A stretch of DNA of 64,000 bases from Hermodice carunculata (GCA_964020975.1 OZ026625.1:40835290-40899289), one strand, 5' to 3'. Shown: positions 1-15,608, counted from the first letter of the stretch. Translations and numbers: made by a program. Notes: a model not told the origin generated them from the letters alone.

Positions 1-2386
1 GCAAAATTTAGAAAATCGCTGAATCAGTTTTGCAGTTCGGACATTACAGAATCAAAGGCCGCTGATCCGATCAAATTTCGCCCAGCTGTTTTCTTGGAAT
101 AACCATTCATAGGTGGGGTTCTCGTCCTATTATCCTTTCTGAGAAAACAAGCTTCAAAGGCCTTTGATGTTGATCATTTGCCTCTGAACAATACCATTTG
201 CTCAAGTTGAGCTAATATTTGTACATAACGTAGTAAACATCGTCCTTGAACATTTGGGGAGGTTGTCAATCGATTCTTGGCCAATCACATGAATAAAAGA
301 GTCTTTGAAGTATGGAAAACATTATTCGGCGATCTGTCAAACGGCGACAGCGACAGTCTGGTTTTAAAGTGTGACATCATAGAGCGGCCCTGCGGGCCCC
401 GTGACCTCAAGCCTGGCAACAAAAGTTGTGTTGCCTTGCTTCCGTTGGGCGGCGTACGGCCGCTCGTGGTCAGTGGACGGATGGTGGGTTTGGTCTTCCG
501 CCCTGTACCTCTTCATCCCGTTTTTAGGGATAGTATTTACTCCTATCTGTATACTTTATGTAGTTAGCTTCTTAGAATTGTCTGTACACTTTAATTAGTT
601 AGCTTGTCATTATTTGTAGTTATTTTCTCAATGAGTTTCATTTCTCTTTCCAACATCAGTTTTGTAACACTATTTTGTGTATTTTCGCTGCGGTTTACGT
701 TTATGCTTATTTCGATGTGTTTATCTGTACTTTTATTTCCTCATCCCCGGGTTTCGATAAAATATTATCATGTACGTGGGTATTGTTGATTAAAGTGCCA
801 GTTTTCCCTCCGCCTGTTTTTGGTGTGCTGGACCACTGGGGTAATGCATCGCGGCACGGCCTTTGAAGGGATACCGTCTGACGATTCCCGCTCCTCTTTA
901 ACATTTAAAGTCTCCCTTCATTAGAACGCAAAACAAGTAAGATAACTATAAAGTAAACCACAAAGGCTATGATATGTTAGCATGTTTGCATCTTTCCCCT
1001 GCCCACAAACATACTTTCGGCATGCCGCCTGATTTCGTATTGCCGCCGACTCTAAGAGAAAGAACATTCATCTTGTAAAAACCATTAAAATATCAAAATC
1101 GGCTATGCAAACGTTTCTGGTCTCCCACCTGTCCTTGAGATAAGACAAATTTTTTATTCATACATGTAAGGCTTTAGAGAATTTTTGCACGCATATTATG
1201 TTGTTATGAAAATTAACAAATAAATTTTCTCCCAATTAGTAAGTTGTGTATTTTCTTTATAAAGGCAAGTAGAAAAAATACATTACAATAATTACTATGC
1301 TTGAATATACTTAGCTTTTATCACTGAATGTTGAAGGAAAAAAATTATGCACATATACAAACTGTATGCCAGGATGATGCAATATAATTGCTGAAAGCAC
1401 ACCAAACTATGTTGCATGAAATAGGAGTTCCAATGCGGAGGGAATCTTGCCTTGGCTTATTATCACGGTGAAACACAACATGCAAATAGCAGAAATGCCA
1501 GTATGAAATCGGAAAAATATTAAGTTGCTTTGCACAGGTTTGTAGCTGAAATGCTTTAATTAATTATGAATTGAAAGATTGATCGAGATTTTCGATAAAT
1601 TAATATGTAAATAAATATAAGCACCAAGGGGGTAATTTTTATAACTCTAGGGACCTGCTATATATATATATAAATTGCAGGTCCCTGATAACACTAAGAT
1701 ACTGAAACTATAAATATATAAAGCAGTCTCTCTCCAGTACTCTCATCTGATGCATCAAGATCGATTTCACCTTTGTTTTGAAAATGTTCTTACATTCTCT
1801 CTCTTTGATACACCCTGGCAGGTTCTGCATGGGAATAGGTATCATCATGGTACAGTAGTACCGTCAATTACCGACTCCAGTCCCCACCTTGTCAAAACGA
1901 CCATATTTCCTTGGCATGGGCGCTTTTGCTATGTTAATTGACCTGACGCACAATACCATGGTGCTGTCCAATTGCTGCAGCATATTTGCATTCCCTTGGA
2001 TTATTTTCTCAATAAACTTCTTCACATGTGAAACACTTATTTTGGATAAATTCCGTAGCATTTTTTAAGAGCTGTGATGCAAAATTTTGCTACAATGCTC
2101 CAGTTGGACAGCCTTAGACGAGCTGCAACATGTGACCGACCAGCAGAATCACTCCACAAACAACCATCCGTAAGAAAAAAAAGGTCGTTCAAATCAACAG
2201 TAACCAAGTTGTAAGAAAACGTTAACAGAAAGCTGGCCAAGTTGTACTGTTATTTTGTAGCAAAGTCAACTCAAACACAGCATTTTATTGCAACTTGTCT
2301 CGACGGTCAACTTCGGCCGGGGGAAAAGTATACTGCTGCATATAGCCACGATGGGTGCAGTGTCCGTTTCTAGTTGCAAGGAATCA
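1..2386. other. No gene recognised
   Basis: AT-rich sequence with only short frames that lack family resemblance or codon signal. It contains the small hairpin at 1649-1686. Confidence 0.6.
1649..1686. repeat. Short perfect hairpin with AT loop
   Basis: agggacctgc and gcaggtccct, 10 bp each and perfectly complementary, flank an 18-base loop of tatata-type sequence. Function unknown. Confidence 0.6.
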
Positions 2387-2815
2387 GGTGTCCGTTTTCC
2401 GAGTTACCGGAGCAAGCGGTCGTCTACGTATTTTTAAAAGATGACTTACAACCTGAACTTTAATCTGCCCGCTCGGTTATGAAGCAGTCATCATCGTTAG
2501 TTATAAATGCAACACTAAGGTACGCATGCACACACGTTGATCACCATTTTAAACATGCGCAATGTATTGTGGGAAAGGAAAATAACAGTTACTTGTGGCC
2601 ACGCATTTTCAGCACGGTTCCAGGTGTCCATTCTCCGAGTAACCAGGGTAAATGGTCGTTAAAGAACTTTTAAAACATGACTTACTGTCTTAAATTTAAA
2701 CTGCCCGCTTGTTTGAGTCTGAAGCAGTTCTAATCTTTAGTTACAAATCCTAAGGCTACACGGCACGCTCGAGCGCCATTTTGAACATTGCACAATTAAT
2801 GCATTGATTGCGGGA
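2387..2815. repeat. Diverged tandem duplication, period about 236 bp
   Basis: ggtgtccgttttccgagt at 2387 recurs as ggtgtccattctccgagt at 2623. The following blocks (tgcccgct, gaagcagt, gttaca/tataaat, cgccattttgaac) keep order and spacing. Divergence is considerable, so the event is old. Confidence 0.65.
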
Positions 2816-5800
2816 CAGTCTCACAAAAGTACACTTGATTTGGATATCAAAGTGAATCACGGCCACAGCGTATATATCATCATTGATGCTCTGAAATAAG
2901 TGCAAAATAGATACTTTTGGTTTCATATGTTATAACCCTCTTCCCACCCCCAATCAGCTAGATCGTCCCAATGCTCATTTACAAACCATTGGTATAAGGT
3001 GTAGAACTCTATTTTCACACTGGCAGCCAAGTCAATTGGCTATTTTGAAGAGGTAGCGTCCAAAATATATGTGTGATTAGTGTTAAGGGAAGGTTAATTT
3101 GTCGAATGAATGTAGTGTACAATATATGATAGGACTTTGCCAGAGTGAGCATTACCTGAAAAATGTAAGCACAACGACAAACAGTGACCAGTTTAGGCCC
3201 CATAATTAGGATTTTGTATCAGACATAGCAGTCGCCCTGAGGCAATGAAATAAGGGTCAGCAATAGGCTGACCGCAAGCGCCCCACTCACACATAGGATA
3301 TTAATTAAGGTTTTAAAAGCACGTTTGGTTTGACTTTATCACGATTTTTACCGACATGCCAAAGATTCAAATATCATCCAAACAATCGTATGTGTCAGCT
3401 TGGTATACACACTGACGAAACGAGTAGGAAATATGTTCATGTTTTGAATAATAAATCTCGAAAATAAGGAAAGCAAACTGTAGATTTCAGCACAAGTTAC
3501 TTGTAAACTGAATTGATTTTGTAGGCTAGCATCTATTGCAGAGTTTTCTGCAGTCTTCACATCTTTAGACTGCCCCCAGTTAGTTTCATTTGTTATGAAC
3601 ACCATGGTGGTTGAACATGCTTAAAAATTTTATAAATCAAGCCCCGAGTAAGGCTGAATAAGGAAAATATGACATCTTTGTTATATATAATCTCTTGTGT
3701 TTACGCATGCTATTTAAAATGAAAAGGAAACTTAATTTCCCCTGTTCAGATCCACTTGGTTACAAAGACATATGTGGTGCACAAATTATTGAAACATAAT
3801 GTTAGAATCTGGTTGTTATATGCCTCATGTGTTTTAATGTCTGTAGGGATATGTGGGACCAACAGGGACTCGACAGCATGGTCGGTGAGTGTCCAGCTCA
3901 GTAATTCAACTATTCAACCACGGCCAGTGCTAATTACCGGAACGTAGTGTGTTATTCTTGTTATTAATACAGTATTTCGTGACAATCATTACCCCCAAAC
4001 ATCACATAAGCCAGTAAATCAAACGTGTGAGAGCTCTGAGCTTAAACAATGGACACAAAGGAAGATTCAAATGTGCACTTCTTTTCGCAAAGATTCTGTC
4101 AGTTCATTTGATTCATGATGACTGAATGCCGGTATATTTGTAATGCATTGCTACCCAAGTTCATTAACCTCTTAGGGATCTGCCTTTGCCAAAAATGAGA
4201 TCACTGCGGAGTAGACGAATATACAAAGTCTTTGTTTCCTGTTTGCACCAAGTCAACAATTTTCTTCGGCGTGTTTTAGGCGCATTGCCCCCCAAAGCTC
4301 GCCGAGGAAAGCTATTGACCTGGGTTATTATATTCTGCGTAATTGCGGGCATGTTGCTACTTGAATGAAATGTCTGTTTACAAAGAACATGAATCATGTT
4401 GCCTTATTGTAATTTAGAGCAGTTTGTTTTAATCTGTCCGACTTTAGCTGCAGTTCGCACTGAAAGAGTAAGCTGGATCTTTTGACTTGATCTTTGACGG
4501 CCAGGCAACTAAGGACTGTCTTTGTACAATTCGTCACACTTGAATAATTGTTTGGTGTTTGCTAGGTTTTGTCCTTTTTGGCTGGGTTTGGTGTAGGGTG
4601 GGCGTGCCATTGTAAATCTGTCCAAACCGCTTGGCCAATTGCTCTGAAATTTCTAGGAAATACCTCGGGGTAACCCCAAAACTTAATTCATAGTTTTTTG
4701 TTTTTTTTGTTTTTTGTTTTTTGTTGCAAATTTGGGATTCTATTACAAACTTGGCTGGGATATACTTTGATTCGGTGTCGATTTCATTTGCCAAAGTATT
4801 AGTGCTCCTATACACTGATTTCTAGAGAAGCTCTGAGGCTCGCAGATATCAATAAGTGCGAGCTTGAGTGTCTAATTATAGGGGTTCCAGTGTAAATGTA
4901 TGAATATGTAGTTTCCTTGAAAATCGTGTCCCCACTCCGCTTCAAACTGGTAGGGATGTACTGTTGGTGAATATCTACAAAACTTATTCAATTGGTCACG
5001 CTTCAGCGATTTTCATTTTTGATAACTTTATCTATCTTCATTAATTCATTATTGTTTATTACTTTACTTGGTTTACCACAGCACTAATCTCTCGCCAAGC
5101 CCTCAATGGTGCAATGAGTCGATCATATATGAACCATGAAAATTATAGATGAATTGATAAAGCACAAGATGATGAGAAACGACAAAGACTTATAGAACCA
5201 TCATCAAAATAAAATTTATAGTATAAGATATGCAATCAAAGAACCATACATATGAATATATATATATATTAATAAAGGTGCCACCAACACAGTGGTCAAT
5301 AACCAGATGAAGGGTTACACAAGGATTTGAATACTTGTTCATCTGTTTGGAAATCTCAAACTGAATTTTTCTTTGAAACCACCAAATTATTTAAATGTGA
5401 TATAAGGACGCATCTTGAAGCCCTTTGTACCTGTCTCATGCAGGTTCCCTTGACTTTATGTACAAGGTCACGGGGAAATATGATTAATTCGGGTCTTGTC
5501 GCATGACTACAAGGATACATGGTATAACAAATTGGGAAAGGAGATTATACCCAGAGGGCTACGCTGGCATTACATGTCGGTGACATTGATCCAACCTTCA
5601 AGGTTGTAGAGAATCTGGTTTCAAAATAATTATCAACTACAATAGCATTTTATTGGTAAGATTGTAAGTGAATTTTACCTCCTTATAAAAATTTTTAATT
5701 ACAGATAATGTTGCGAATGATTACTTTCTCAAGCCATAATTCCTACACTCATGTTTCATTCCTTAAATTTGGTACTTCGATTTTCTTAAAGACATGAATC

Positions 5801-6390
5801 TTACGGCATTTTATTTTTTTTCGGATTTAAGCTCATTTTGGCCCACTTCTAACACAGAATGTATGTACTGGCCTCAAATATTTATGATCAAAACAAAAGG
5901 CAAAATCAAGACTTGTACATGCAAAGTATTCGTGCAAATTTGGACAAATTTTATTACATATCATGGATTTACCATCTAGAATTTCTCCCATTTATATCTA
6001 GAAAACGTTTATGACACACATATTCTTAGACAGACAGACAGACTTTACATGCTGGCGGAAAAATAATAACAATCCCGTCAATATTCTTGACATCTTATTC
6101 TTCAATGTATATTTGTGTTAATAATTTTGTTTGTTAAGTACTTCTGCTCTTCGGAGGGAATATGATCCCTTGGGAGTTTCATGCCTGCAGCAGTAAATCA
6201 TGCGCATGCACTACGTTAACCGTGTAATCCCCTGGTATCTATGTGTACATCTATTCTTGTATTGTTGTGATGTTGTGTACTTGGTATTGTGTGCAGGTCA
6301 TAGACACAATACAACACAAATACTGCTTACTTTACGGCTTGAAATTTGTTGAAGACATACCTGTATATTTCAGACAACTATGATCTTTAA
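2816..6390. other. No gene recognised; one MITE relic
   Basis: Non-coding in appearance. The only structured piece is the palindrome at 4245-4350. Short TA run near 5258-5268. Confidence 0.6.
4245..4350. mobile_element. MITE fragment, palindromic core only
   Basis: The core reads agtcaacaattttcttcggc and then gccgaggaaagctattgacc, matching the central inverted repeat of the MITE family. The ends are not preserved. Confidence 0.42.
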
Positions 6391-6624
6391 CCCTTTCCCC
6401 CCTTGAATTCACACTGAGTCAACAACTTTCCTTGGCATGAGTTGGGCACTAAGTGCCCAACTCACGCCAAGGAAAGTTATTGACCTGGGGCATGCGATCT
6501 TAATAGGGCTGATCTACAATTCTCAGTCAAAATGGTTTTTCATTACTGTTGAAATAAGTTGAAAACACTGAAGCAGACGACATTTGACCACCAGCCGGTT
6601 TTGGCCGGTTTAAGGGGGAAAGGG
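6391..6624. mobile_element. MITE, TTAA-flanked, full-length copy 1 (234 bp)
   Basis: Inverted ends (ccctttcccc at the left, ggggaaaggg at the right) are flanked on both sides by TTAA. The interior contains a long palindrome around cttggcatgagttgggca and a conserved 3' block (gaagcagacgacatttgacc). There is no coding capacity. TTAA target sites with CCC-starting ends are typical of piggyBac-type elements, so a non-autonomous piggyBac-like MITE is the best guess. Confidence 0.78.
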
Positions 6625-7267
6625 TTAAAAGCGATAGGGTAAGACTAAAAGGGTAACTTTGTTGCCCCATCTTTTAGGTCACAAGTGGTCCTAACTTAAT
6701 TTACTATTCATTTGATTATTCAAGGATTGTTGAAACTAGAACGTTAATTTTACACACGATGAAGTCATCTGTTGGGGCTAGTCTGTGATTAAATAGGCTC
6801 AACCATGGCCAAATTGTTGAGTTTACCAACAACTTCTTTGTTTTGTGTTTTGATTTAAAGTTCAGGCCTAGTTCATCTAGGATTTGCGTTTTGTTTTCTA
6901 ATGTCTTTTGCGAAGTCTTGGTGCGATAATATAAAATTCACCGCTATCTGACTCCAAAGGTCACAGGGTAACTTTGGTGAATTTGAATCAACAATTTACC
7001 ATCCCACTATATAACTTGCATATCAGATTGAATTGTATAGCAAAGAATATTAGGGCCGTGCAATATGGATAAGGTAAATGTGATTTTACCCACATCACAC
7101 AGATATTAACATATCAGTTATGCTGAGAATTGCTGCCGTGCACATACAGGATTACATCAGCACTGTTACAGCCCTCTTATTTCTGAGGTCACCAATGATG
7201 ATTTCTAGTTTTCATACTTGACACATTTGTCCAACTGGGGTTTCTTTCGGTTGTTAATGAGGACACC

Positions 7268-7603
7268 TTAAACTTCGTTGCTCAGGGTGAACCAATTTTG
7301 AGCTACAGATGACTGATCTTGTTTCGGTTTTTCGTGATGAATTTCAAGAGGGCTAAATTCTAATCTGTCATAATCCTCATCCCACCCCCGACTTGATGAA
7401 TGTCCGGATGATGAATTGACTGAACGATTCAAGAAACAGAATGGTGGTTTTGTGTATTTACTCAATAGCGCGTAAATATAAAACAATTCTGAAATAACTA
7501 TGCACCGACAGACGCCCATGTTGACAATCCACATAACAAGCAATATTTGTCTGCCAGGTGTATCTGGATCCAGCTGGTCGGAGTGTATGTTTATCAGCAA
7601 ACA
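7268..7603 (-). CDS. Possible terminal exon of an unidentified membrane protein
   Basis: On the minus strand an acceptor-like tttcatccag is followed by an open frame of about 111 codons ending in a stop at 7268. The product has one strongly hydrophobic stretch, ILLVMWIVNMGVC then CIVISELFYIYALL, followed by a polar tail with SSSGHSSSRGWDEDYDRL. This has the look of a last membrane helix plus cytoplasmic tail. No family was recognised and no partner exons were found upstream on the same strand. A reading frame of this length could also arise by chance. Confidence 0.32.
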   Translation of the reverse strand, partial: CLLINIHSDQLDPDTPGRQILLVMWIVNMGVCRCIVISELFYIYALLSKYTKPPFCFLNRSVNSSSGHSSSRGWDEDYDRLEFSPLEIHHEKPKQDQSSVAQNWFTLSNEV

Positions 7604-8603
7604 CTGGATGAAATATATTTCCGACATTGTGAGTGGAGGTTGTATTACCATGAGCAGGAGATATGATAGTTAGGCAGAGGAAGAACCCGTTAGTAAAACA
7701 AGCCGCACGGGATAGCTACACAAATGTTGCATCCACCTCACAAGTAGTTCCGTGGTCAAGGGAAAGCTCCCGCAGACAATATTGGAGAGGAAGGGGTTAT
7801 CTGTACTAGCGTACTGGGCATTTGTATTTGCTGTACTTACGTACTAGAAGCCCTTTTAATTTCCGTACTTCGTACCAACCATTAATTTGTACATTTTTCC
7901 GTACGTTGTACTTGGGCAAAAGTATTATCTGTGCCAGCGTACTACGGACCCCTTCACCACCTCTTTTTCAATGTTACATGTATTTGGAATTGCCTTTCTG
8001 TGTATGAGACCTCAATTTTACCACATCAATCTGAACAAATCGTGACCGAGTAATTCAAGTTGATCACGTCGTGACATAGGCCTTATGGCTTTGATATCGT
8101 TTCAGAAAATAGCAAAACTAAAACCTTCCTTGATGGAAAATGTGTTTGGGTAGACCGAGGGAATCAGGAACAGGCAATTGTCCACTCGTTAACATCGTTG
8201 AAAAAGGTAAAAACTCGCTACCATACACGATGTTGCCACTGAATTAAACTCCACAAAAAGCTTTATTCGTTGATAAAGGTTATGAATGTAACGACTTTTT
8301 ATAGCGTCGTTTATTTACTGATATACACGACGGTTCCATCGAAGACCACATGACAAGAGTGCAATAACACAAAGCCCATTACGATCGATGAATGTACTTT
8401 CCTGAAACGATGAATACAAGAAACCCTGAACATGTCGATTCATCTCCTAAATTGACAACAGATAACCAGGAATAACACATGCATCTTATTTCGCATAAAA
8501 CTGTTTTAGTCAATAGGGCAATGTGTTTATGCAATCGAAGAAGACAGTCGTCCAAGGCTAACCTGTTATGGGATGAGGACAGACAGGCATTCAATGTTGT
8601 ACT

Positions 8604-8803
8604 NNNNNNNNNNNNNNNNNNNNNNNNNNNNNNNNNNNNNNNNNNNNNNNNNNNNNNNNNNNNNNNNNNNNNNNNNNNNNNNNNNNNNNNNNNNNNNNNN
8701 NNNNNNNNNNNNNNNNNNNNNNNNNNNNNNNNNNNNNNNNNNNNNNNNNNNNNNNNNNNNNNNNNNNNNNNNNNNNNNNNNNNNNNNNNNNNNNNNNNNN
8801 NNN
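8604..8803. other. Assembly gap (200 N)
   Basis: A run of exactly 200 unspecified bases, a conventional scaffold gap of unknown true size. Reading frames through it have no meaning. Confidence 1.
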
Positions 8804-9175
8804 ACACTTCCTTCCTATTTCATCTAGATGTATGCTGGGTCCCTTGGAAAAACAGAGTTGCGCTCTGAAAAGGCTACCTAGGGTAAAGTAATTCCTGAAT
8901 AAATCAATAAATAAATTTGTACATCGTTCCACATGTCTACGTCATTGAGTTTGGTTGCAAGACTTGTCCAAAAAGGGAAATACTATGCTCTACAAGTTCT
9001 ATCAAGCCCCGCAACATACACCATGATGCTATCTGTCATTATTGGAATTACCCAATGCTTTATTACTATTCAGTTGCATTGCGCACACGGAATCATAAAT
9101 TATAACTGTCTGACGCCATTGGCGTTTATATTGTCCTCACATGTGCTAATCATTAAGTTAAATTGTTTTAAAAAA

Positions 9176-10217
<1,042 letters not shown>

Positions 10218-11654
10218 AAATAATGCATTATATCATAATTGAAAATCATTTTCGTATCTTAACGACAAGCTGTGCAATAAAAATGATAAATATAGGAAAG
10301 TATAGTAACTGTAAAGATAAGATATATGTAAGGAGAAGGAAGAAGGCGAGTGGAGGACAATACAAGACACACGTGACAAGGTACAACTTGACAGTACGGA
10401 AACGAAGAGAATGATATGCATGATGACACACCGCAGATAATCAAACAAAGACGACAAGTTTTAAGAGACAAGACTAGACTGAAGGAAATAGATAAGACTA
10501 AATATGCACTGATTGACCCAATAGATATACAGATAAATCCAGACGTTTGACTTCCATGAATAAACTGATTGCCACACAATACTTCAGCATAACTTATACA
10601 TAATGGGGTAATACTTTGTACATACCATATACATATTTTGTATGGCGACGTCTCATACCAAGGATTAGCGTTTGTCTGTTATCGGTTCCTTTGTGGTACA
10701 TACCATTCCGTTTTCGTGGAATTCCCTCAGATTCGCAATTTATTTTTGTTTTCAGAATAACAGTCGAGAACTTATTCCACCATGTGGTTATACCGTACAC
10801 ATTTTTCTGTGTAATGTTTTTACGTGCAAAATAACACGACTGTCCGATAGAGTATTTAATACTATTACTTCAACCAAATTATCTGACACTTGGACTCACC
10901 TCAAAAGCAAGTAAGTCACAGCAAGGTGGAGCTGACGCGCCATATAATGGATAAAATGCTTATTGCCGCCCAGAGCAGAATCATACTTAACACGCACATT
11001 ACAGTGTTAAGGTTAAATTATTTCCCCCTTACAGCTTTGGTTTGACCTCAGATATATTTTAATGAGGTTTGTTTTTGTGCACGTACACATTATGTGAGAT
11101 GTGTATATTTATGACTTAGATTTTTGTCCATAGCATGCGGATCAAAAGCAGCCCCTCTCTCTTCCTTTCTCTCTCGTTAACCACAAGAGCATTCAGGAAA
11201 AGTCTGAATACCAATCTTAAATATATAGGACTTCAATCTATTTGCATATAAAAGGTGCCGTGTGTGCTGGAGATATATAAATCTATTACTGTTATAAATT
11301 TCAAAGAACTTTATTGATCAAAGGACTTCTTGGTTTAATTTAGATTTAGATATTGCAATTGAATCAGAGTCGTAATAAAGACGTTGATTCTAATGCCTGG
11401 CTGTGGGAGAAAATAATGAGGTATCGAAGATGAAGATCAAACCGCTGACGGGAATCATCATGATCATGGGTCTAGGTATTTAGAGTAGGTACACTGTGAA
11501 TAATAGAAAATACTTGGTTAGGGACGCGTGGATTGAAACATTTCCCTATGCTTTGCAAAGGTCAACCATCTGGTTTCCGCACACCTCCAGCGGGTCTCAC
11601 TGAGTACGTCCAAGTTTTTGATTATTAGATTCTGTAAAGCTACTCCAAAACAAA
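10218..11654. other. No gene recognised
   Basis: Short frames only. A gtaagt donor-like site at about 10911 has no supporting exon. Confidence 0.55.
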
Positions 11655-12420
11655 TTCTCAATTTTTCATTTTATTGATCAGTTTGCCTAATGGTTTACAA
11701 ATTTGGTCAGACCACATTAAGTCTGAATGTACTGTAAATCCAAGGTCCTTGGGACAGTTGGCATGTTGTAACACATCGTCTTGGGAGAAAATGGGGGGGG
11801 GGGCGATCAATTTGATTAGTTTTCCTAATAATAAACATGGGAACTTGTTTAAAGGCATTAAGGTTTCCAACTAGTCGCTAGGCCATTGATGCATATTTGA
11901 GAGATCCGAATTAAAAGCTTAAGCTATTGTAACTGGATTGTAAATATCAATGTAAAGAGAAGTCTTGTTGGCAGATAGTTTAATATTGGATCTGGCAAGG
12001 TCAACTGTATCGTTCGCATAATATTAGAAACATAAGTGGTCCATGTACGGAACCTTGCGGTTCACCACTGTATATTTGCCTCATATGTGGAAGTCTGACC
12101 CTGTACAACAACACAATGGTCACAGTCAACGAGACAATCTGAGAACCAGTCATGAAGATTTCCTTCTATACCAGCTTTTATTAATTTTAACGAGAGGGCT
12201 TTTAACCTAACTTTATTCAGAGCATTAATAATATCAAGAAAAATAACACGAACCGCGTTTTGCTTATCAACAGCCAAACATAATTCGTGATAGAGAAGAA
12301 TCGACTGATCTATAATGGAATCGTCCTGCACAAAACTGGCTTGGGGAACACAAATCACAATGTCTCTCAAAAAATAGTAAACCTTTGTAAACTTATTTTG
12401 GTACACTTTATCAGTAAGAA
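11655..12420 (-). mobile_element. LINE reverse-transcriptase fragment (degenerate)
   Basis: Minus-strand translation gives ASFVQDDSIIDQSILLYHEL and VRVIFLDIINALNKV, the RT region with the first catalytic Asp (FLDI). IKAGIEGNLHDWFSDCLVD, a PQGSV..GP box and KTSLYIDI follow; the last stands where (F/Y)ADDTSLY is expected, with the catalytic pair lost. Further on, KDLGFTVHSDLMWSDQI matches the post-RT segment (KxLGxTxDxxLxWxxHI). It is 5'- and 3'-truncated with frameshifts. CR1/Jockey-type clade is likely but not certain. Confidence 0.78.
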
Positions 12421-15386
12421 AAAAAAAAAGCAGACAGATTTTAATGTTAAAAAACAATATTGAATGGACAGCAAATTGACGTTTGACATGAATACGCACG
12501 AATATATAAGCATTACTGTGATGCTTATTTCGTTGCCAAGGACCTTCAGCCAATCATACAACGGGATTACAGATCGTTGTCCACTACCTGGGATCTCATC
12601 AGAGAGCCAGTTGTGCTTTCGCGTGAGATGCATTTTATTGACTGTACCTAAAACAATGCATTCAAGGAATTATGTCGTACGTTACATTTACACAAAGCAC
12701 AAAACGAGCACAAAATAATGTATTGAAAGAGCACTTCTAAAACCAATATTATAGAAGAACACGAAGTATTATCGGGGTCAAGATATAGGCGAATATTTAC
12801 AAGTTACCTGTATAAAATACATAGACAATAAGATAAATAGACCGAAAGGTGCGAAACCATATCCGTGTAAAGCATGTTGACCTCTTTGGAAGGGGTATTT
12901 TCAGTACATAATATGTGTATATACAAATTCGTTCCACATGAAGTTAACTGTGATTTCAAGCATAATGTTGAATTTATACTTTTAAATTCGAACAAAGTTG
13001 AAAATCTTGTGATTTCATGAGAAGTTTGAATTTGTCCGAGTTTGAATAGTCGAGGAAATCAGTGAATATAGACTGTTGGTATTGGAAAAAGAACTTGTCT
13101 GGGTCCTTAAAAGGTTAATAAGTAATGAAAGAATATTAATTTCATTCTCGGGGATATTACATAAAGTAAACACTCTCTCATCAATTTTGAAGGTCTCTTG
13201 TGGCTTACTTTTTCAATCTCTAAAATTATGAGCACGTATGCGCAGTCTTAAATCAGTCAAAGTATTTATCGAGCAAAACTGTCGCTAATATTGTGTACTA
13301 AAAAATCTTTTCCTTCTATATGTTATTTGATCGTGCATAAATATATGTTATATATTTAGCCATTGGGCGGTAGTTTCACAATTCTAAAACAGAATTAACA
13401 GATAAGTCTTAAAATTTCTAGCGATACGGGTAATTGTCCTATTTTGTTCAAGCACTGTGATATTTTTTGTTTTCGATGTGTTCGTAAACAGTCCTTCAGA
13501 AAACTTGGACGGGTAAACAGTTCAATGCCAAAGTCACATATGCTACCCATATTTTATAAAAGTACGTGAAAAGTGTATGATTATCTTTTGTTATATATTA
13601 GTGTAAAATATACGTCCAACTACTCCCCTGAAAATAATTTACTAGGTCTACTCAGAGATATCTTTGTCACAAATGTTTCACAGAACTTACGAACGAAGCA
13701 TGTGCTGGAATTTCAGTTCTTAAATGAACATATTTTTGCCCGTCAAATATTTTGTAATGGGTTGAGCAGTGTCTGCAATCAGAGTGGCTTTTGTAAGTGG
13801 AGAATGACTGGTATAGTATGTTAATTTTAAGCAAATTACCACGGTCACAATAGAATAGACTTTAATTCAACGGCAATCCGAAGTTCATGGATGTACATGT
13901 GTCCGCAATGACTTCTAGACGAGCAGTTAAGTCAATGAAAAACATCCGTCATCAGCCAATTTACTCATTTACATTTGTAATTAAGGCCAGAAGTAAAAAC
14001 GGGAGTATGTCCAGTGTGCATCAAGATGGGCATTCACTTGCCGGTAAAACTGGCCACTGAGTTTAATCTGCTGTGGGTGCGGGATGCTACGGCAAGATTA
14101 CCCTGAGTTGATACAGGTAGCCAGGATGAACTTGGTGGTAGAGATAGCACGGCTTCCGAAGCAGGGCGATAATGACGTAGGTGAAATGTATTGCTACATA
14201 CGATAACACATATAATTCATCCTTTTAAATACATGTGCCTTAAATACACAGCATTATGGGAGAACTTCTCCCCAAACCCTGACAACAATTTTTGAAAATT
14301 TCAAATGATTGCATTATTGTAAAAGTATGCAAACCACGCAGGGAGATCTCAATATGTTTAGACAAACTCTGTGACACCATTGAACTAAATTCACCTAAAG
14401 TAAAAACCAGTTGAAACTTACCAAAATTTGACAGCAGAGGAATATGATCAGACTCTTGGTAATAATAATTAGCACTCTTAACAAGGTGTGCGGGCTTACT
14501 GTGGGATGTGAATGTGGTCCTTTGGCAACAATTCCCAGTTAAATGCAAAGTGCATCATACTGATCCATTGGCCACAGACAAAAACCTAAGGTGTGCTCGA
14601 TATAGACATGCAATGGTATTCCACAAGTTGTTTGGAACAACACGGCCCGGTATTTCCATAGGTCTACACAATTTATTTATACGTAACTTAACTTAATTGC
14701 GCAACCGATGGAGTGTAGAATAATGTTATTATATGCATATTATCATAACAGCAGCTGAGAAGGGAGGTAATATACGATAGTTACACCACGTAACAGGGCA
14801 GATTAAATTATCTAAAGAAACACGGGCAACCAAATCAGCAAGGCCACAGTGTGTATGGATCGCAAGTTCACGTGCAAAGGACCGACGGAAGTAAAACCAC
14901 AATATATATGATCACAAAGTCCCCTGTACGACAACTATGTATTCCCTGCTGGAAATACACCAGGCCAATAGCTAACAAGACGGAATGCCCAAGCGCTTAA
15001 TTCACCAACAGACAGATATCAGCAAACCTAGCACTTCTTAAGACAGTGATTCTAGCTTTGTCTCTGCATTAGAAATCTGCTGATTTTAATGAAAGAAGTA
15101 AAGTCCTCTTTAGATTGCAGCCTCAGATATGCTTGTCGTCCTCGATGCAAGATCAGGGCGCACATTAGTACCACTCAGGGATGGAATAAAGCCAACAAAA
15201 CAAACCCAATTTCAGCAGTTTCTCACAGGGCTCCGTTCAGCCATCTTTGGCGTAAAAACACTGCAGAAAACTCAAATGCACCCATGTACCTTTATAAAGT
15301 TTTCTTCCCGCTTACTTAAAGGGGTGCATGTACCAAATGTAGTAGCCAAGCGCTGAGTAAAAACAATCTCATGGGATTCAGGATAT

Positions 15387-15606
15387 AGAATCCAACAAGC
15401 AAGCCAGTATCATTGATGGTAATCATCAGAGATGGGGATATCCGATAATACTCTTTGGTGAAGATATATATCATGTAGTACCCAAGTCTTTAATACACAA
15501 AAGAATCTCTTCACAAGACAGAGTCAAGTTACAGAATCCAGCAGGCAAGCCACGATCCTTGATGATAATTTTCACATGAGGATATCCGGTAATACTGTTT
15601 GTTGAA
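15387..15606. repeat. Pair of diverged 75-bp repeats
   Basis: agaatccaacaagcaagcca at 15387 recurs as agaatccagcaggcaagcca at 15533; both end in ggatatccg(a/g)taatact and gtgaa/ttgaa. The period is 146 bp. The second copy abuts the (CA)n tract. Confidence 0.6.
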
Positions 15607-15608
15607 CG

